Shown piece after piece: positions 22,455 to 33,378 of a stretch of 64,000 nucleotides of DNA; positions within the stretch are counted from its first letter, which is position 1, and each line of letters opens with the position of its first letter. Under the pieces are notes generated by a model. The model worked only from the letters and a program-made list of their open reading frames with translations, had not been told where the DNA came from and searched no databases. This stretch comes from Allolobophora icterica (Eukaryota > Annelida > Clitellata > Crassiclitellata > Lumbricidae), in the NCBI GenBank assembly GCA_963556255.1, contig OY744611.1, positions 5,669,736 to 5,733,735 of the forward strand. Direction: 5' to 3'. Position numbers and translations under genes: made by a program.

Positions 22455-24272
22455 CCCATTTACCGCCAACGTTGCGAAAACGCAACGCACTGTTTGGAAA
22501 TTTGAAAAAAAATCAAGACACGAAAAATTCACGCGAATTCTTTTTGTCTTACTTCCTGAGTGTTCACTACGTCTGTTGGTATCAAAAATATATTCTTTGC
22601 TGTTGTCTGCAATTTTTTTTGAGTTGCTCAAAATTCGTGGTTTTTGACGTCTAACTAGTGGTTTTGTTCAAGAATTTTCTTCTGCCTTAAGACGTTATAT
22701 TTCCCAGAAGCGATCCTGTCTCATTTGAAGTACTTAGGTGAGTATTTAATATTATTTGTTTATTAATAGTATGTCTCATTATATGCCGATACCCCAATGT
22801 CCGAAATTTTGATGTTGCGTTTTCGCAACTTCGGCGGAATGCGATATATACACATTGTTGCGTTTTCGCAACTTCGGCGGAAAACGATATGCACAGTGTG
22901 ACACTTAGTGATTCAGATAAACTTATGTCAGTTTACGATTATTTACAACAATTTCAGTTTAGTGATTCATAAATGATGGCGTGCTCAGTGCTGCCACTCT
23001 TCCTAGGGCATACTTTTGAAAGATGCACATTGAATTTTTCAGAGCAGGCTGAGGAAGAAGTTCTATTGCTTGAGGGAGGCCGTCCCAGTGGTATTTGAAG
23101 AAGATAATATCACCACCCCCATCCTAAGTTGATTAGGAAAGCGATAGCGAACATTTTGACGAAAATTAGCTCATGACTACCGATGTGATGCCAGAAGACG
23201 TTGCCGGGCATGTGGAAGTCCATTAGGCCTACACTGATGCATCAATGTCAAACCAACGGTCACCGCCCACTAGGCATACCTCGCGTGAAACGCAATCGAA
23301 GTCAAGAAGAAAGTCTGCAAGGTACAAGTCTTCCAGGCAGCAGCTCGCGGAAAGGTCAGACGAACCACTGCAGCATGTTTGCTCGAAGGACACAGCTCCA
23401 GAATATCTTCAAAGTCTTCTAGGCGGCAGACTGATCTCGTGTCCGATACTCATACGCCGATGGAAGAGTCAGTGGATTCAACGCCCTTGCCGGCCAAGAA
23501 GCAACGACTACCTTCAAAGCCGCCTAAGTCTTCTAAGCCAAAGAAAGAGGATTGGCAATGCCAAGAACCAAAATTTACATTGAGCCCTGTCAACAAGGAG
23601 AAGATAAAGATGTGGCAGTTGCAACAGTTGCAGTTGCAACAGGTGATAAGCAAGAGCGAGTCTTTTAAGAATTTTGGGATGACGAGGTGTTTAGCCTGAT
23701 AACACAGAGTACACAGTCCCTGTAGGCCTATGCACAGCACTGGCGTACACTTGTCCAAAATAGGGGGGGTTTGGTTCTTCATTCTACACTTGTTGCATTG
23801 AATGTACAGTCCACCCCAATTATTGGGGGCACATGCCCCGGCTCCCCTCCCAGAGTCTACGCCTATGATGCACAGCATTGCACATCATAGCCAAGAACGA
23901 GGATGGTCGTCGACTGCGTTGTCGGTTGTGCCACAGAACCACGTACTACACGTGTATCGCATGCACGTCAAGTGTCTTGCTCAATACCATGGAAACAAGT
24001 GACATTGAACTTGAATCAGTTTACAGAATGCTCAAACATTTTTATTGAAATGGCCGCGAACACAATCGATAACTAATAGAACATCATTAGGCCTATTGTA
24101 AACAAATACATCTTTCCCGCCGATGTTGCGAAAACGCAACGTCCTAAAACTAGGACACTACATATAGTTCCAATAAAAATGCACTTTCAGAAGTTTATTG
24201 GCATCATATTGATGACCTAGTATCAGTTACAGCTTAATCCGGTGGCTATTTCTAATAGCGGCGGTAAATGGG
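22455..24272 (+). mobile_element. piggyBac element, internally deleted
   Basis: The termini CCCATTTACCGCC and GGCGGTAAATGGG are perfect inverted repeats, each flanked by TTAA (22451-22454 and 24273-24276), the diagnostic piggyBac target. The palindromic 16-mer GTTGCGAAAACGCAAC occurs at 22471-22486 and 24125-24140 near the ends, and its reverse complement at 22814-22829 and 22857-22872. Only transposase fragments remain inside. Confidence 0.92.
23200..24010 (+). pseudogene. piggyBac transposase remnants
   Basis: The 5' part is a serine/lysine-rich, acidic region (SKPKKEDWQCQEPKF, MEESVDSTP) of the kind that precedes the transposase core. The 3' part (about 23890-24002) reads RLRCRLCHRTTYYTCIAC and, after a frameshift, VKCLAQYHGNK, the C-terminal cysteine-rich domain of piggyBac transposases. 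The DDD catalytic core between them is deleted, so the copy is non-autonomous. 23740-23880 holds a G/C-rich insertion that I cannot classify. Confidence 0.7.
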
Positions 24273-24829
24273 TTAAGATGGGCTGTCTATCTGTGTACGG
24301 AACTGACTCAGAGTGGACAGTGGACACACAACGAAACAGGTGCCAAACAAATTTGAATCAATTCGCATGTTCATCTAGAAAGTTCATAATTCTGTTAGCG
24401 TGTGCGTAGCATCTTTGAAGAACCGTAAACCGGTGTTGACCCTGACTATTGGATTTACACAAAAGGTGCGAATCTAAGCGTGTTGACTAAAATGAGTTTA
24501 AGCTCTTGCGATGGAACAGTGCAAATTCCTAGAGGATTCCGTGACAATATTTAACATCAGTGTTCACAATGTCATGTCCTTGTATGTAGTTGCATTTTTA
24601 TAACTGAGTTGCAAATAGTTGACATGAATATCGTTGAATTAAGTAGACTTCACCGTGAAGGATTTTAACTTGTAGTGCACAGGACATCAAACGAATAGAT
24701 ATAGACTACGGATTGATTAACTCCACATGACATATACACGCGCCCAGAATAATAAGAGAGCAGCACGAAGTGAGTAAAACGTATACAAAACTTCTCTCAG
24801 TCTGAATTTTTTTATATTTTCTGAAGAAT

Positions 24830-24891
24830 TGTGGGGGCCGGATAAAAAGTGTTGGCGGGCCGTAGTTTGCCCACCTCTGATCTAATAGATC
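24830..24891 (+). mobile_element. hAT right terminus (isolated)
   Basis: GTGGGGGCCGGATAAAAAG then GGCGGGCCGTAGTTTGCCC and CACCTCTG resemble the right end of hAT-Charlie-type elements, and the right end at about 25580-25653 is in the same orientation. No matching left end was identified in 24277-24829, which shows no other feature. Confidence 0.5.
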
Positions 24892-25089
24892 GAAAGAGTA
24901 CTTGTCGCCGCTTAAGCTGACAGTAGGCCTAAAATGTTTCTTGAGCTGATTATCACAATTAAAGTAAAGCTAATGTTGCTTTCAAAGCATATGAAAGAAC
25001 AAAACTACAGAAACTTTCCTACCCTGCACTTGCAAACTGTCACAGTAGAGTCTGAGGAAACATATAACTTTCAGCTGTAAAGTTTGACA

Positions 25090-25653
25090 GAAGAGTTCTC
25101 CAGATGATTTGTGGATTTTAAATCAATTAAGACTGAATTGTCTGTGTTTACTATACTGTTCACATTTGACATTGACGATTAACTCATAATATTATACGGA
25201 ACTTCAGCTGGAGTTAACCGACCCACAACGTGACATTGATTGTTCTCAAAGAACAGCTGAAAGGATCAGACCTGATTACAAGGAGAAATTTTCAAAACTA
25301 CAAACTTTTACTTAAAAAATGTTTGTGTCATTCGCATCCACTTACATCTGTCAACAAAGATTTACAATTATGAAGATAAACAAATCGAAGTACAGGTCTC
25401 AGTTAAGTGATAAAAACTTGAACTCAAACTGTGAATTTCAACCAGCGCAATCACTCCGGATTATTGGAAACTTGCATGCATGTTTACAGTCGCATACGAC
25501 TCATTGGTAACATCCAGTGTTTTTAATATATTATAAATAAATAAACTTCTTTTCATGTAAATCGATATTAAAAGTAAAAATTTTGTTATCCGGCCCTCCG
25601 AAATTTTTTGGCTTTTAATGTGGCCCCATGTACAAAAAGTATTCCCACCCCTG
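25090..25653 (+). mobile_element. hAT transposase C-terminus and right end
   Basis: Frames contain DFKSIKTELSVFT, then LQLELTDPQRDID, then DYKEKFSKLQ and FVSFASTYICQQRFTIMK with INKSKYRSQLSDKNL. This is the hAT C-terminal dimerisation region of the type found in GTF2IRD2- and ZBED5-related transposases. At least two frameshifts or stops are present. The terminus ATTCCCACCCCTG ends at 25653. The N-terminal two thirds of the transposase are missing. Confidence 0.78.
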
Positions 25654-25799
25654 TATAAGATAGACAGTGTAAAATCATTTGAAAGGTTTATGAAAACACA
25701 ACTGCATAAATTATATGTACGAATGTATGTATGTATGTATGTATAAGGACACTTAGAATAGCGCATTTTGAAGTAACTCACAAAGGCGCGTGTAGCCTA

Positions 25800-26404
25800 C
25801 GAATGCTCGAGCATCATCCACACAGAGATCTATGGTCAGCAGTACCTGAGACTCTCAGACTGAGAGTAAGAAAAGAGACGGAATGTCAGCCGTATGTAGA
25901 ATAAAGAGCAGAGGACCAAGAGTAGAGAATTGAGGAACACCAAGTTCATGCTGATGCATTTAGTTCTAGAATCAAACGATAATTATGTGAGACAAATGTG
26001 GGACAAATATGATCGAAATCAACGAAGAGCGGCCCTGTAGGCCTAACCATATGAAGTCTCAAGGCGCTGAAGAAGAATATTGTGATCCATCATATCAAAG
26101 GCTGCAGAAACACCATAAAGAGCCAGGAGGGTGAGTTCATCCCTCTCAACAGCAGAATATATTTCAGAGAGGAGAGAGAAGAACAGTCTTCGTAGAGTGA
26201 TGAGCCCTAAAGACTGGCTGGTTCGTGGAAGAAGACTAGATTTGTTCAAGATAGGGGAGGAGCTGGAGAGAGAAAAGGCGCTCAGTATTCTTGGATAAGA
26301 AGGATAGGCTTGAGATAGCACGTCAATTTTGGCAGAGATTAGTGTCAGGATTAGGCTTTTTTAGTGAACGGAAGACCAAACCGCGCTTCTGGGCGGGAGG
26401 GATA
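25800..26404 (-). mobile_element. CR1-like LINE RT fragment (left part)
   Basis: The minus strand reads SEIYSAVERDELTLLALYG and VSAAFDMMDHNILLQRLE, then GVPQFSTLGPLLFILHTADI, motifs of the CR1-group RT palm (usual forms VSAAFDTVDH and GVPQGSVLGPLLF). The YADD block is degraded to VDDARAF. The element continues at 33584-33800 on the far side of the hAT insertion. Confidence 0.75.
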
Positions 26405-26619
26405 CAGACCCGCCGAGAGGAGGGCAGAAGGGCAAATGCCCAGGGGCCCGGCGACTTTTTAGGGGCCCGGGCCGGGCAATCAACTTATGAAAAATATTAT
26501 TTTCAGTTATACAAAGTTTATGATTCATGCCTTTTAAAATATATTATCTCAGGCTTAACTACAATCAGTTTAAACTTCAAGCATCTGAATAAAATCATAG
26601 TTGTATATAAATATAATAT

Positions 26620-27763
26620 TGTAATGATCTCCCAAACCACACAATGATTCCCAGCTACACAACATGCTATAAGATGTTATAGTGTAGAGAAGAATCTATT
26701 TAGATTATATAATGTAGGATAGTAGAGCTACATAAATGTAACTTAATTAAAATGCCAGCAGCTAAGCCAGCATTGTAGGGATTAATTAATATTAGATAGA
26801 GGGGTTCATCATATCTACGCAAAGGACAGCAGACGATGTGGACTCACCTCATTGGTCAGGATGAACAGCTGATCAAAACCGTTATGGCGAAGCGGATGAC
26901 GACTCGGTAACCAAGCAACCGTGGTGACGTGGCGTGGAGATACGGCAGTTCGATTTTTGATTTCAACTGAACAAGACGTTCTAGAAATCTTGAGTGGATC
27001 GACTCGGTGGATGTTGGACTAAGTCGATGAGAGGGCATCGTTAGTCAGTACGATCGGTTTTGCGAAACGATCGATGCAGTTGAGTTTATAAGTCGAGACG
27101 TTGGACAGCGAGGATCGAATAATTCGAGTGAAACGCTCTCGTAACAAACCGTTGCGAAGCGTGACTTTCCGTCATAGGAAGTCGACATTTGCGAAGCGAT
27201 CTTGTCAACGGACTTAAGGAGTTATTCCGCGAGTGAAGTGTACGTTACTCTGGAGTAGTAAAGCGCACACTCGGGTTGTAACGACGGTCTCTTTGGGAGA
27301 GACATCAAGCTACGAGAAGTCACGAGAACGGTGAACAGTCGAGCTTCGACGAGGGAGAAACAAGGCGATTTGCGAACGGAGCCGCGAACTCATCAGATGA
27401 ACAAACGGATGAAAGACAGCTTTTCCACGAGGAACAAACTGTGAGAACATTCCGTGCTAAAGGGTCTTACTGGGAGGTAGCATTAGGCAATAAAATCTAG
27501 ATAGCAAAGATGCTGGCTAGGTAGGGAATAAGGCAAAGTAGACATAGGATAACTAGACATTGAACTGTTACATGCTTTAACTTTGATATACATTATATTC
27601 ATATTCATTTAAATGCATACACAGGTGTTCAATGTTCTTTTCCCTAGTCAAATAGATAGGCCTATGCATTTCCTTGTCCAGTGAAGACAAGATGAAACAA
27701 AACTAAAGTAGTCGTGGGTGTAGAACATAACACTAAGCACTCTTAGTATAGGGTGGCGCTACA
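26620..27763 (+). repeat. 5' LTR
   Basis: Starts TGTAATGATCTCCC and ends GGGTGGCGCTACA. Same length as the 3' LTR, with a constant offset of 5615 bp. It should contain the promoter and polyadenylation signals; AATAAA occurs at about 27491. The inner part is rich in GCGAAGCG-type motifs, for example TTGCGAAACGATCG. Confidence 0.95.
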
Positions 27764-28151
27764 TAAATGGGGGCTCGCTCTCGGGATTGAATTGTATAAT
27801 CAATTAAGGACATTGATTAAAACGATCTGGGATCATATCTTAGACACAAGAGGTGTATTTAGATAGGATTGAATAAGTAAACAGAGATATTTACTTACGA
27901 GCTAGGTATAGCATACTTTGTCGTCTGCGGTATTCATTAATACGCATGACGTAATTGAATTTTGAATTGTGACCAATCATACGTTGTCGAAGGTGAGGTC
28001 AGGTCAACGGTTGCAAATCGCAAAAGCTAACTATTGGTAAGAGTTAGGTCAGGTCAAGGTTGTTCAGTGTTTAAGTTATAAACAAGGTGAACTAGCTTTG
28101 AAATCTGAAATTTATCTTGAGCCTTATATCAAAGAAAATTGATATAGCGCA
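27764..28151 (+). promoter_or_regulatory. Leader with primer-binding site
   Basis: TGGGGGCTCGCTCTCGGGA begins 4 bp after the LTR. The first ten bases equal the start of the tRNA-Pro primer-binding site used by many retroviruses and Gypsy elements; the second half differs. The rest of the leader is non-coding up to the gag start. Confidence 0.65.
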
Positions 28152-30977
28152 ATGGCTGGTGAAATTCAGAAGTGGATTAAGGTGGCGCAGGACCTTGGAT
28201 ACGCAGAAGATGCTGTTAGAGAATATGTCAAGGACCGGCAGAATGAGATTAGGGAAGATAAAAGACGGGAGGCCGAAGAAAGACTGCGTCTAGCTGAATT
28301 GGAAAAAGAAAGACAGAATGAGATTAGGGAAGATAAAAGACGTGAGGCTGAGGAAAGGCTACGTCTTGCTGAAATGGAAAGTCAAAAGGAGATCAAACTT
28401 AAAGAACTAGAGCTTCAGATGACACGTGAGACAAGACGAGAAGATGGAGATAGGATAAGACTTGATGGAGATGGAGAGTATTCTGGACAGGCAAATAATG
28501 CCAAATATGTTAAGATGCCCATCTTCAGAGAAGAAAAAGATTGTTTAGATGCCTATCTTCTCAGATTCGAGAGGACATGTACGGCATACAGAGTTCCGAT
28601 TGAGTTATGGGTTTTGACACTAGTAAAGTCGCTTCAAGGCCGAGCACTTGAAGTGTACGAAAGAATGAGTATAGAAGAATCTCAAGACTATGAAAAGTTA
28701 AAGGAGAGACTACTCATAAGGTTCAAATTGTCAGAATCAGGGTACAGAAATTTGTTTAAACAAAGCCCTAGAGAAAAAGACGAAACTCCGGAACAATATG
28801 TAGGAAGACTTAGACGTTACTTAAGACAGTGGCATCAAATGTCAGGCTTTAGTGAAGACAAAGAAGGTCTAGAACAACTCATATTGAGAGACCAATTCTT
28901 CATTATGTGTGACAATGATATGAGACGCTTTCTAAAGGAGAAAGGGAAACTAAATCTTGAGGACATGTTGGAACAGGCCCAAAACCTCATAGAAGCGAGA
29001 GAATCAGATGAAAGGAAATGGGTTCATACTCAGAAGAATAGGGACAAAGATTCCAAAATACAACCGAGAGATAATAAGCAGAAGAGTTTTGAGAATACAA
29101 GCAGCTCTCATAACAAATTTAGAGAACAGAGGGAGTTCAGAGATAAAAATCAATTCAAGAGTAATTGGAAGTTCTCCGACAACAAGAAATATGGAGTAGA
29201 AACGGAAACCCAGAAGACGGGATGTTTCCGCTGTGGATCAAAATTTCACAGAATAGCCCAGTGCAGTGAGAAAGATCAGACAGGGAGAGAACATAGAGTA
29301 GCAACAATGCAATGCGACGAGGAATCAAGTGAAAATGGAGATAAGCGAGAAGCAGTAATTTCATACTGTTCCGCATATGTTGAACAAGAGGGAAAACGTA
29401 TAATAGAGGAACACAAGTATCAGGGACCAGTTGTAATTAATGGATGTGAAACGAAAGGAGTCTTTGACACTGGTTCAAATTGTGTTGCTGTAAGAGAGAG
29501 TCTGATCAAGAAAGATGAATACATAGGTCGAAACATGATATGTACTTTTATGAATGGTACTAAACATGAGTATCCGATGGCAAAAGTCGCAATACAGAGC
29601 GAATACCTCACAGGCGTGGTAGAAGCTGCTGTGATCAAAGATCTAGAAGTAGAAACGATCATTGGATCGAGGGTAGAAACTATTGAAGATCCTAAATTGA
29701 ATTTGTGTTATTGTGAGGCTGAAGTAGTAAAGTGGAAGAAAGAGGCAGAGAGAGATACTGAAGAGTTCACTAGCAAGGTCAGAGTAAATGAAATAGATAC
29801 TAAATGCCTTTATGATACAGGAGCAAATTGTGTCGCTGTGCAAAAGAGATTAGTGAAACCAGAACAATACACAGATAAATTTATGGTGTGCAGATTTGCT
29901 AATGGCAAGAAAGAAAAATATCCCATGGCAAGAATTAAGATTGAAGGTAATGACTTCAAAGGTGTGACGGATGCTGTAGTAATAGAATCCTTGGTGATAG
30001 GATTAATCACGGGTCCATGTTTGTACGAGAAGAGTATAAACAGAATCCAACCGAAAGGGAAACATGATGACGAGAAGACGGATAAATCATGTGAACCTAA
30101 AATTAGTAGAGCCAAAGCAGAGAAAGAGAAAGAATGGAATGTAAAGGGTTGTGACGCTGAAGGGATGAGATGCAATAAGGCTAAATCATCCATAGAAATC
30201 CAGAACACAACTGGACATGATTGTGAGATTATCACAGAAACAAGAATAAATGACGGAGTGGAACGAAACGGCAAAGCAGAAGTGGTAATAGCAGGATGCA
30301 CGACACGAGCACAGGATGAGATAAAAGGGAGACGTGTCGAACGACCACTGAAAATACCAGAAGTAACAGGTTTAGATCTCAAACCAGAGGAGATAATGGA
30401 ACCTATAGAACCCAGGTCTAGCAGAAGAAACCATTTAGTGGAGAACAGAAATAATGAAGAGAATAAGAAAATGGGATATAGGAAAGGAAGAAATTGGCAG
30501 GAGTCCAAGTTATATTACATGAAGAAATCCGAGAGAGCGGATGTAACGGAAAAGAAGAATTACGGAAATGACGGGAGATTTCATAGGTCTGATCAACAGG
30601 CGATGCAGACAAATTATAGATACGGAGATAATAAGTGGAATTGGCGAAGGCCAAAATGTAAGTCAAGCTGGAAGATACATGAGGACTATGAGAAGAAAGA
30701 TTACAGTAATGATAATAGAAAGCAGTACAGACCATGGAAGGCCAACAGATGGAGAAATTCTGGGAGAAACCTAGAAAGATCCTGGAGAAGAAGTGGAGAA
30801 GAGGAGTCTGTAAAGTGCAAAGGTGAAGATAGCTATTCGAGAAGTGATAGCGATGAGTCGGTCGGTGGTAAATGGTTGAGTTGGAGGGAGAGAGGAAAGT
30901 ATGACAGGAAGAAAGGAAATCCCAGGTATCATATGACATGGAAATGTCGAAATGATTGGAGTACGGTTGAAAGATAA
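28152..30977 (+). CDS. Gag-protease polyprotein with two tandem retropepsin domains
   Basis: 941 codons, uninterrupted. Residues about 25-80 are a charged coiled coil built from two near-identical 25-residue repeats (RQNEIREDKRREAEERLRLA). Residues about 115-285 are a SCAN-like capsid (FRE..CLDAYLLRFER, FKQSPREKDETPEQYVGRL, LEQLILRDQFF). A CCHC knuckle CFRCGSKFHRIAQC starts at residue 358. A retropepsin-like unit follows with FDTGSNCVAV (Asp at about 439) and a second with YDTGANCVAV (Asp at about 555), each followed by a YPMA..I segment. The last roughly 300 residues are basic and W/R/K-rich, without a motif I know. The start ATG has a purine-free but acceptable context and lies 388 bp past the LTR. 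Confidence 0.9.
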   Translation: MAGEIQKWIKVAQDLGYAEDAVREYVKDRQNEIREDKRREAEERLRLAELEKERQNEIREDKRREAEERLRLAEMESQKEIKLKELELQMTRETRREDGDRIRLDGDGEYSGQANNAKYVKMPIFREEKDCLDAYLLRFERTCTAYRVPIELWVLTLVKSLQGRALEVYERMSIEESQDYEKLKERLLIRFKLSESGYRNLFKQSPREKDETPEQYVGRLRRYLRQWHQMSGFSEDKEGLEQLILRDQFFIMCDNDMRRFLKEKGKLNLEDMLEQAQNLIEARESDERKWVHTQKNRDKDSKIQPRDNKQKSFENTSSSHNKFREQREFRDKNQFKSNWKFSDNKKYGVETETQKTGCFRCGSKFHRIAQCSEKDQTGREHRVATMQCDEESSENGDKREAVISYCSAYVEQEGKRIIEEHKYQGPVVINGCETKGVFDTGSNCVAVRESLIKKDEYIGRNMICTFMNGTKHEYPMAKVAIQSEYLTGVVEAAVIKDLEVETIIGSRVETIEDPKLNLCYCEAEVVKWKKEAERDTEEFTSKVRVNEIDTKCLYDTGANCVAVQKRLVKPEQYTDKFMVCRFANGKKEKYPMARIKIEGNDFKGVTDAVVIESLVIGLITGPCLYEKSINRIQPKGKHDDEKTDKSCEPKISRAKAEKEKEWNVKGCDAEGMRCNKAKSSIEIQNTTGHDCEIITETRINDGVERNGKAEVVIAGCTTRAQDEIKGRRVERPLKIPEVTGLDLKPEEIMEPIEPRSSRRNHLVENRNNEENKKMGYRKGRNWQESKLYYMKKSERADVTEKKNYGNDGRFHRSDQQAMQTNYRYGDNKWNWRRPKCKSSWKIHEDYEKKDYSNDNRKQYRPWKANRWRNSGRNLERSWRRSGEEESVKCKGEDSYSRSDSDESVGGKWLSWRERGKYDRKKGNPRYHMTWKCRNDWSTVER

Positions 30978-31334
30978 GCCCAGTGCGAGGTATTTAAGTA
31001 ATTTCATGAGGCAATTTAACGAGGAAAATTCTGTAATTAAGGGTTATAGATATACAATTATTTTATATTTTGAGTTAAGGAAGTGGTCACTAGGCGTGAT
31101 CTATGAGTTAAGTTACTCAAGAGCTACAGAAAAGCAGCTGTAGGAAAATTTAGAGAAAGTAAGTAGATGAGAAGTTAGTGGAACTTGGTGTTGAGATAAA
31201 CAAACATGAAGTTCAGGCGTTGTTTTAAGAATAAATAGTTGTAGAGGTAAGATGTAGTTAAGGTTAAGATGCAAGGAGAGAATCCTTGTAGTAATTGGTA
31301 AAGTGGAACCTAATTTTGGTAATGAGGAAAATTA
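30978..31334 (+). other. Interior spacer where RT palm would be expected
   Basis: AT-rich DNA with stops in all frames. No FADD/YLDD-type palm motif was found. I infer that this marks the deletion that removed most of RT. Confidence 0.55.
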
Positions 31335-31926
31335 AAGGAAATTAGACAAGTAAGAAGTTTTCTGGGAGCAGTCAACTATTATAGGAAGTTCATACCAAAC
31401 TGTGCGATGATAATGAAACCATTCACAGAATTAACCAAGAAAAATGCCAAAGTAATTGTTGAATGGACTAATGAATTGGAGAGTGCATTCACAGGACTCA
31501 AGAAGGTGTTATCAGAAGCACCAATATTAAAACTATCAGACCTAGATAGAGAATTTGTAGTTAGAACAGATGCATCGAATGCAGCTGTAGGAGGTGTACT
31601 GATGCAAGAATACGATGGAGTGATGCATCCGGTGTCATAAGTAAGCAGAAAGTTGAGTGAAACAGAAAAGCGATATTCCGTAGAGGAACGAGAATGTTTA
31701 GGAATGATATTCGGGTTGAAACAATTTAACAGGTATCTTTATGAAAATGTTTCCATTACAAATTCAAACAGATCATTGTAGTTTACAATACTTGAAGACG
31801 GGTAATGTGAAGAATGATCGTGTGATGAGATGGAATCTGTTATTGCAAAACTACAAGTTTAGGATAAGATACATTAAAGGTAGTGATAATGTAGTGGCAG
31901 ATTACTTAAGTAGAGGATTAGAATAA
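31335..31926 (+). pseudogene. pol remnant: RT thumb and RNase H
   Basis: Reads RQVRSFLGAVNYYRKFIPN, PFTELTKK, PILKLSDLDREFVVRTDAS, GGVLMQEYDGVMHPVS, a TAA stop at 31638-31640, then KRYSVEERECLGMIFGLKQF. After a frameshift near 31740-31780 it continues QTDHCSLQYL and NVVADYLSR. These are the thumb and the four acidic positions of a Gypsy RNase H. The stop and frameshift make it non-functional, and there is no integrase downstream. Confidence 0.85.
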
Positions 31927-32234
31927 GCCAATTAGAATAGTCATAAGTAAGATAGTAACGAAAGTCATGACATGATAGGATAGATTATCATTTCATGTAT
32001 GATTAGTTAAGAGAATAAAATGTGTGTTGCTTCAAAGTATAAGTTAAGGGATTGTTAAGTCAAGTTAATATATATTTCACTAGTTAAAGTTAGACTAATT
32101 GGAACAGTAAATGGTTTTACTAGATAACTGATATATGTTAATATAAGTTGTGTAGATAAGAATATTGTGTAGTTAGGTAAGGAGTCATAGTATTTTAAGA
32201 AAAAATGTATTATTTCTTTGATTGTGGGGGGTGA
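31927..32234 (+). other. 3' interior with polypurine tract
   Basis: About 300 bp of AT-rich non-coding DNA ends in TGTGGGGGGTGA immediately before the 3' LTR. The G run is a candidate polypurine tract for plus-strand priming. Confidence 0.6.
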
Positions 32235-33378
32235 TGTAATGATCTCCCAAACCACACAATGATTCCCAGCTACACAACATGCTATAAGATGTTATAGTGT
32301 AGAGAAGAATCTATTTAGATTATATAATGTAGGATAGTAGAGCTACATAAATGTAACTTAATTAAAATGCCAGCAGCTAAGCCAGCATTGTAGGGATTAA
32401 TTAATATTAGATAGAGGGGTTCATCATATCTACGCAAAGGACAGCAGACGATGTGGACTCACCTCATTGGTCAGGATGAACAGCTGATCAAAACCGTTAT
32501 GGCGAAGCGGATGACGACTCGGTAACCAAGCAACCGTGGTGACGTGGCGTGGAGATACGGCAGTTCGATTTTTGATTTCAACTGAACAAGACGTTCTAGA
32601 AATCTTGAGTGGATCGACTCGGTGGATGTTGGACTAAGTCGATGAGAGGGCATCGTTAGTCAGTACGATCGGTTTTGCGAAACGATCGATGCAGTTGAGT
32701 TTATAAGTCGAGACGTTGGACAGCGAGGATCGAATAATTCGAGTGAAACGCTCTCGTAACAAACCGTTGCGAAGCGTGACTTTCCGTCATAGGAAGTCGA
32801 CATTTGCGAAGCGATCTTGTCAACGGACTTAAGGAGTTATTCCGCGAGTGAAGTGTACGTTACTCTGGAGTAGTAAAGCGCACACTCGGGTTGTAACGAC
32901 GGTCTCTTTGGGAGAGACATCAAGCTACGAGAAGTCACGAGAACGGTGAACAGTCGAGCTTCGACGAGGGAGAAACAAGGCGATTTGCGAACGGAGCCGC
33001 GAACTCATCAGATGAACAAACGGATGAAAGACAGCTTTTCCACGAGGAACAAACTGTGAGAACATTCCGTGCTAAAGGGTCTTACTGGGAGGTAGCATTA
33101 GGCAATAAAATCTAGATAGCAAAGATGCTGGCTAGGTAGGGAATAAGGCAAAGTAGACATAGGATAACTAGACATTGAACTGTTACATGCTTTAACTTTG
33201 ATATACATTATATTCATATTCATTTAAATGCATACACAGGTGTTCAATGTTCTTTTCCCTAGTCAAATAGATAGGCCTATGCATTTCCTTGTCCAGTGAA
33301 GACAAGATGAAACAAAACTAAAGTAGTCGTGGGTGTAGAACATAACACTAAGCACTCTTAGTATAGGGTGGCGCTACA
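32235..33378 (+). repeat. 3' LTR
   Basis: Same 1144-bp sequence as the 5' LTR as far as I compared by eye. Beyond its end the DNA returns to the right half of the interrupted hAT element. Confidence 0.95.

Larger units (their letters stand above)
26620..33378 (+). mobile_element. Young Ty3/Gypsy Gmr1-like LTR element lacking most of pol
   Basis: Two 1144-bp LTRs (TG..CA) bound a 4471-bp interior with a tRNA-Pro-like primer-binding site, a 941-codon gag-protease ORF, a short broken RT-thumb/RNase H remnant and a purine-rich tract. No RT palm or integrase was found. By eye the LTRs agree over every stretch I compared, including identical 60-codon shadow frames at the same offset. The flanking bases (AATAT or ATATT against ACATT) are not a perfect TSD. 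The gag resembles the Gmr1-like group, whose capsid is the source of the vertebrate SCAN domain. Confidence 0.9.

Noticed and set aside
26856..27038. 60-codon minus-strand frame, repeated at 32471-32653
   Set aside because: It occurs twice only because it lies in both LTRs; it has no protein-like features.
29810..30508. 232-codon minus-strand frame
   Set aside because: A shadow of the gag-protease ORF on the opposite strand; the plus-strand frame has clear domains.
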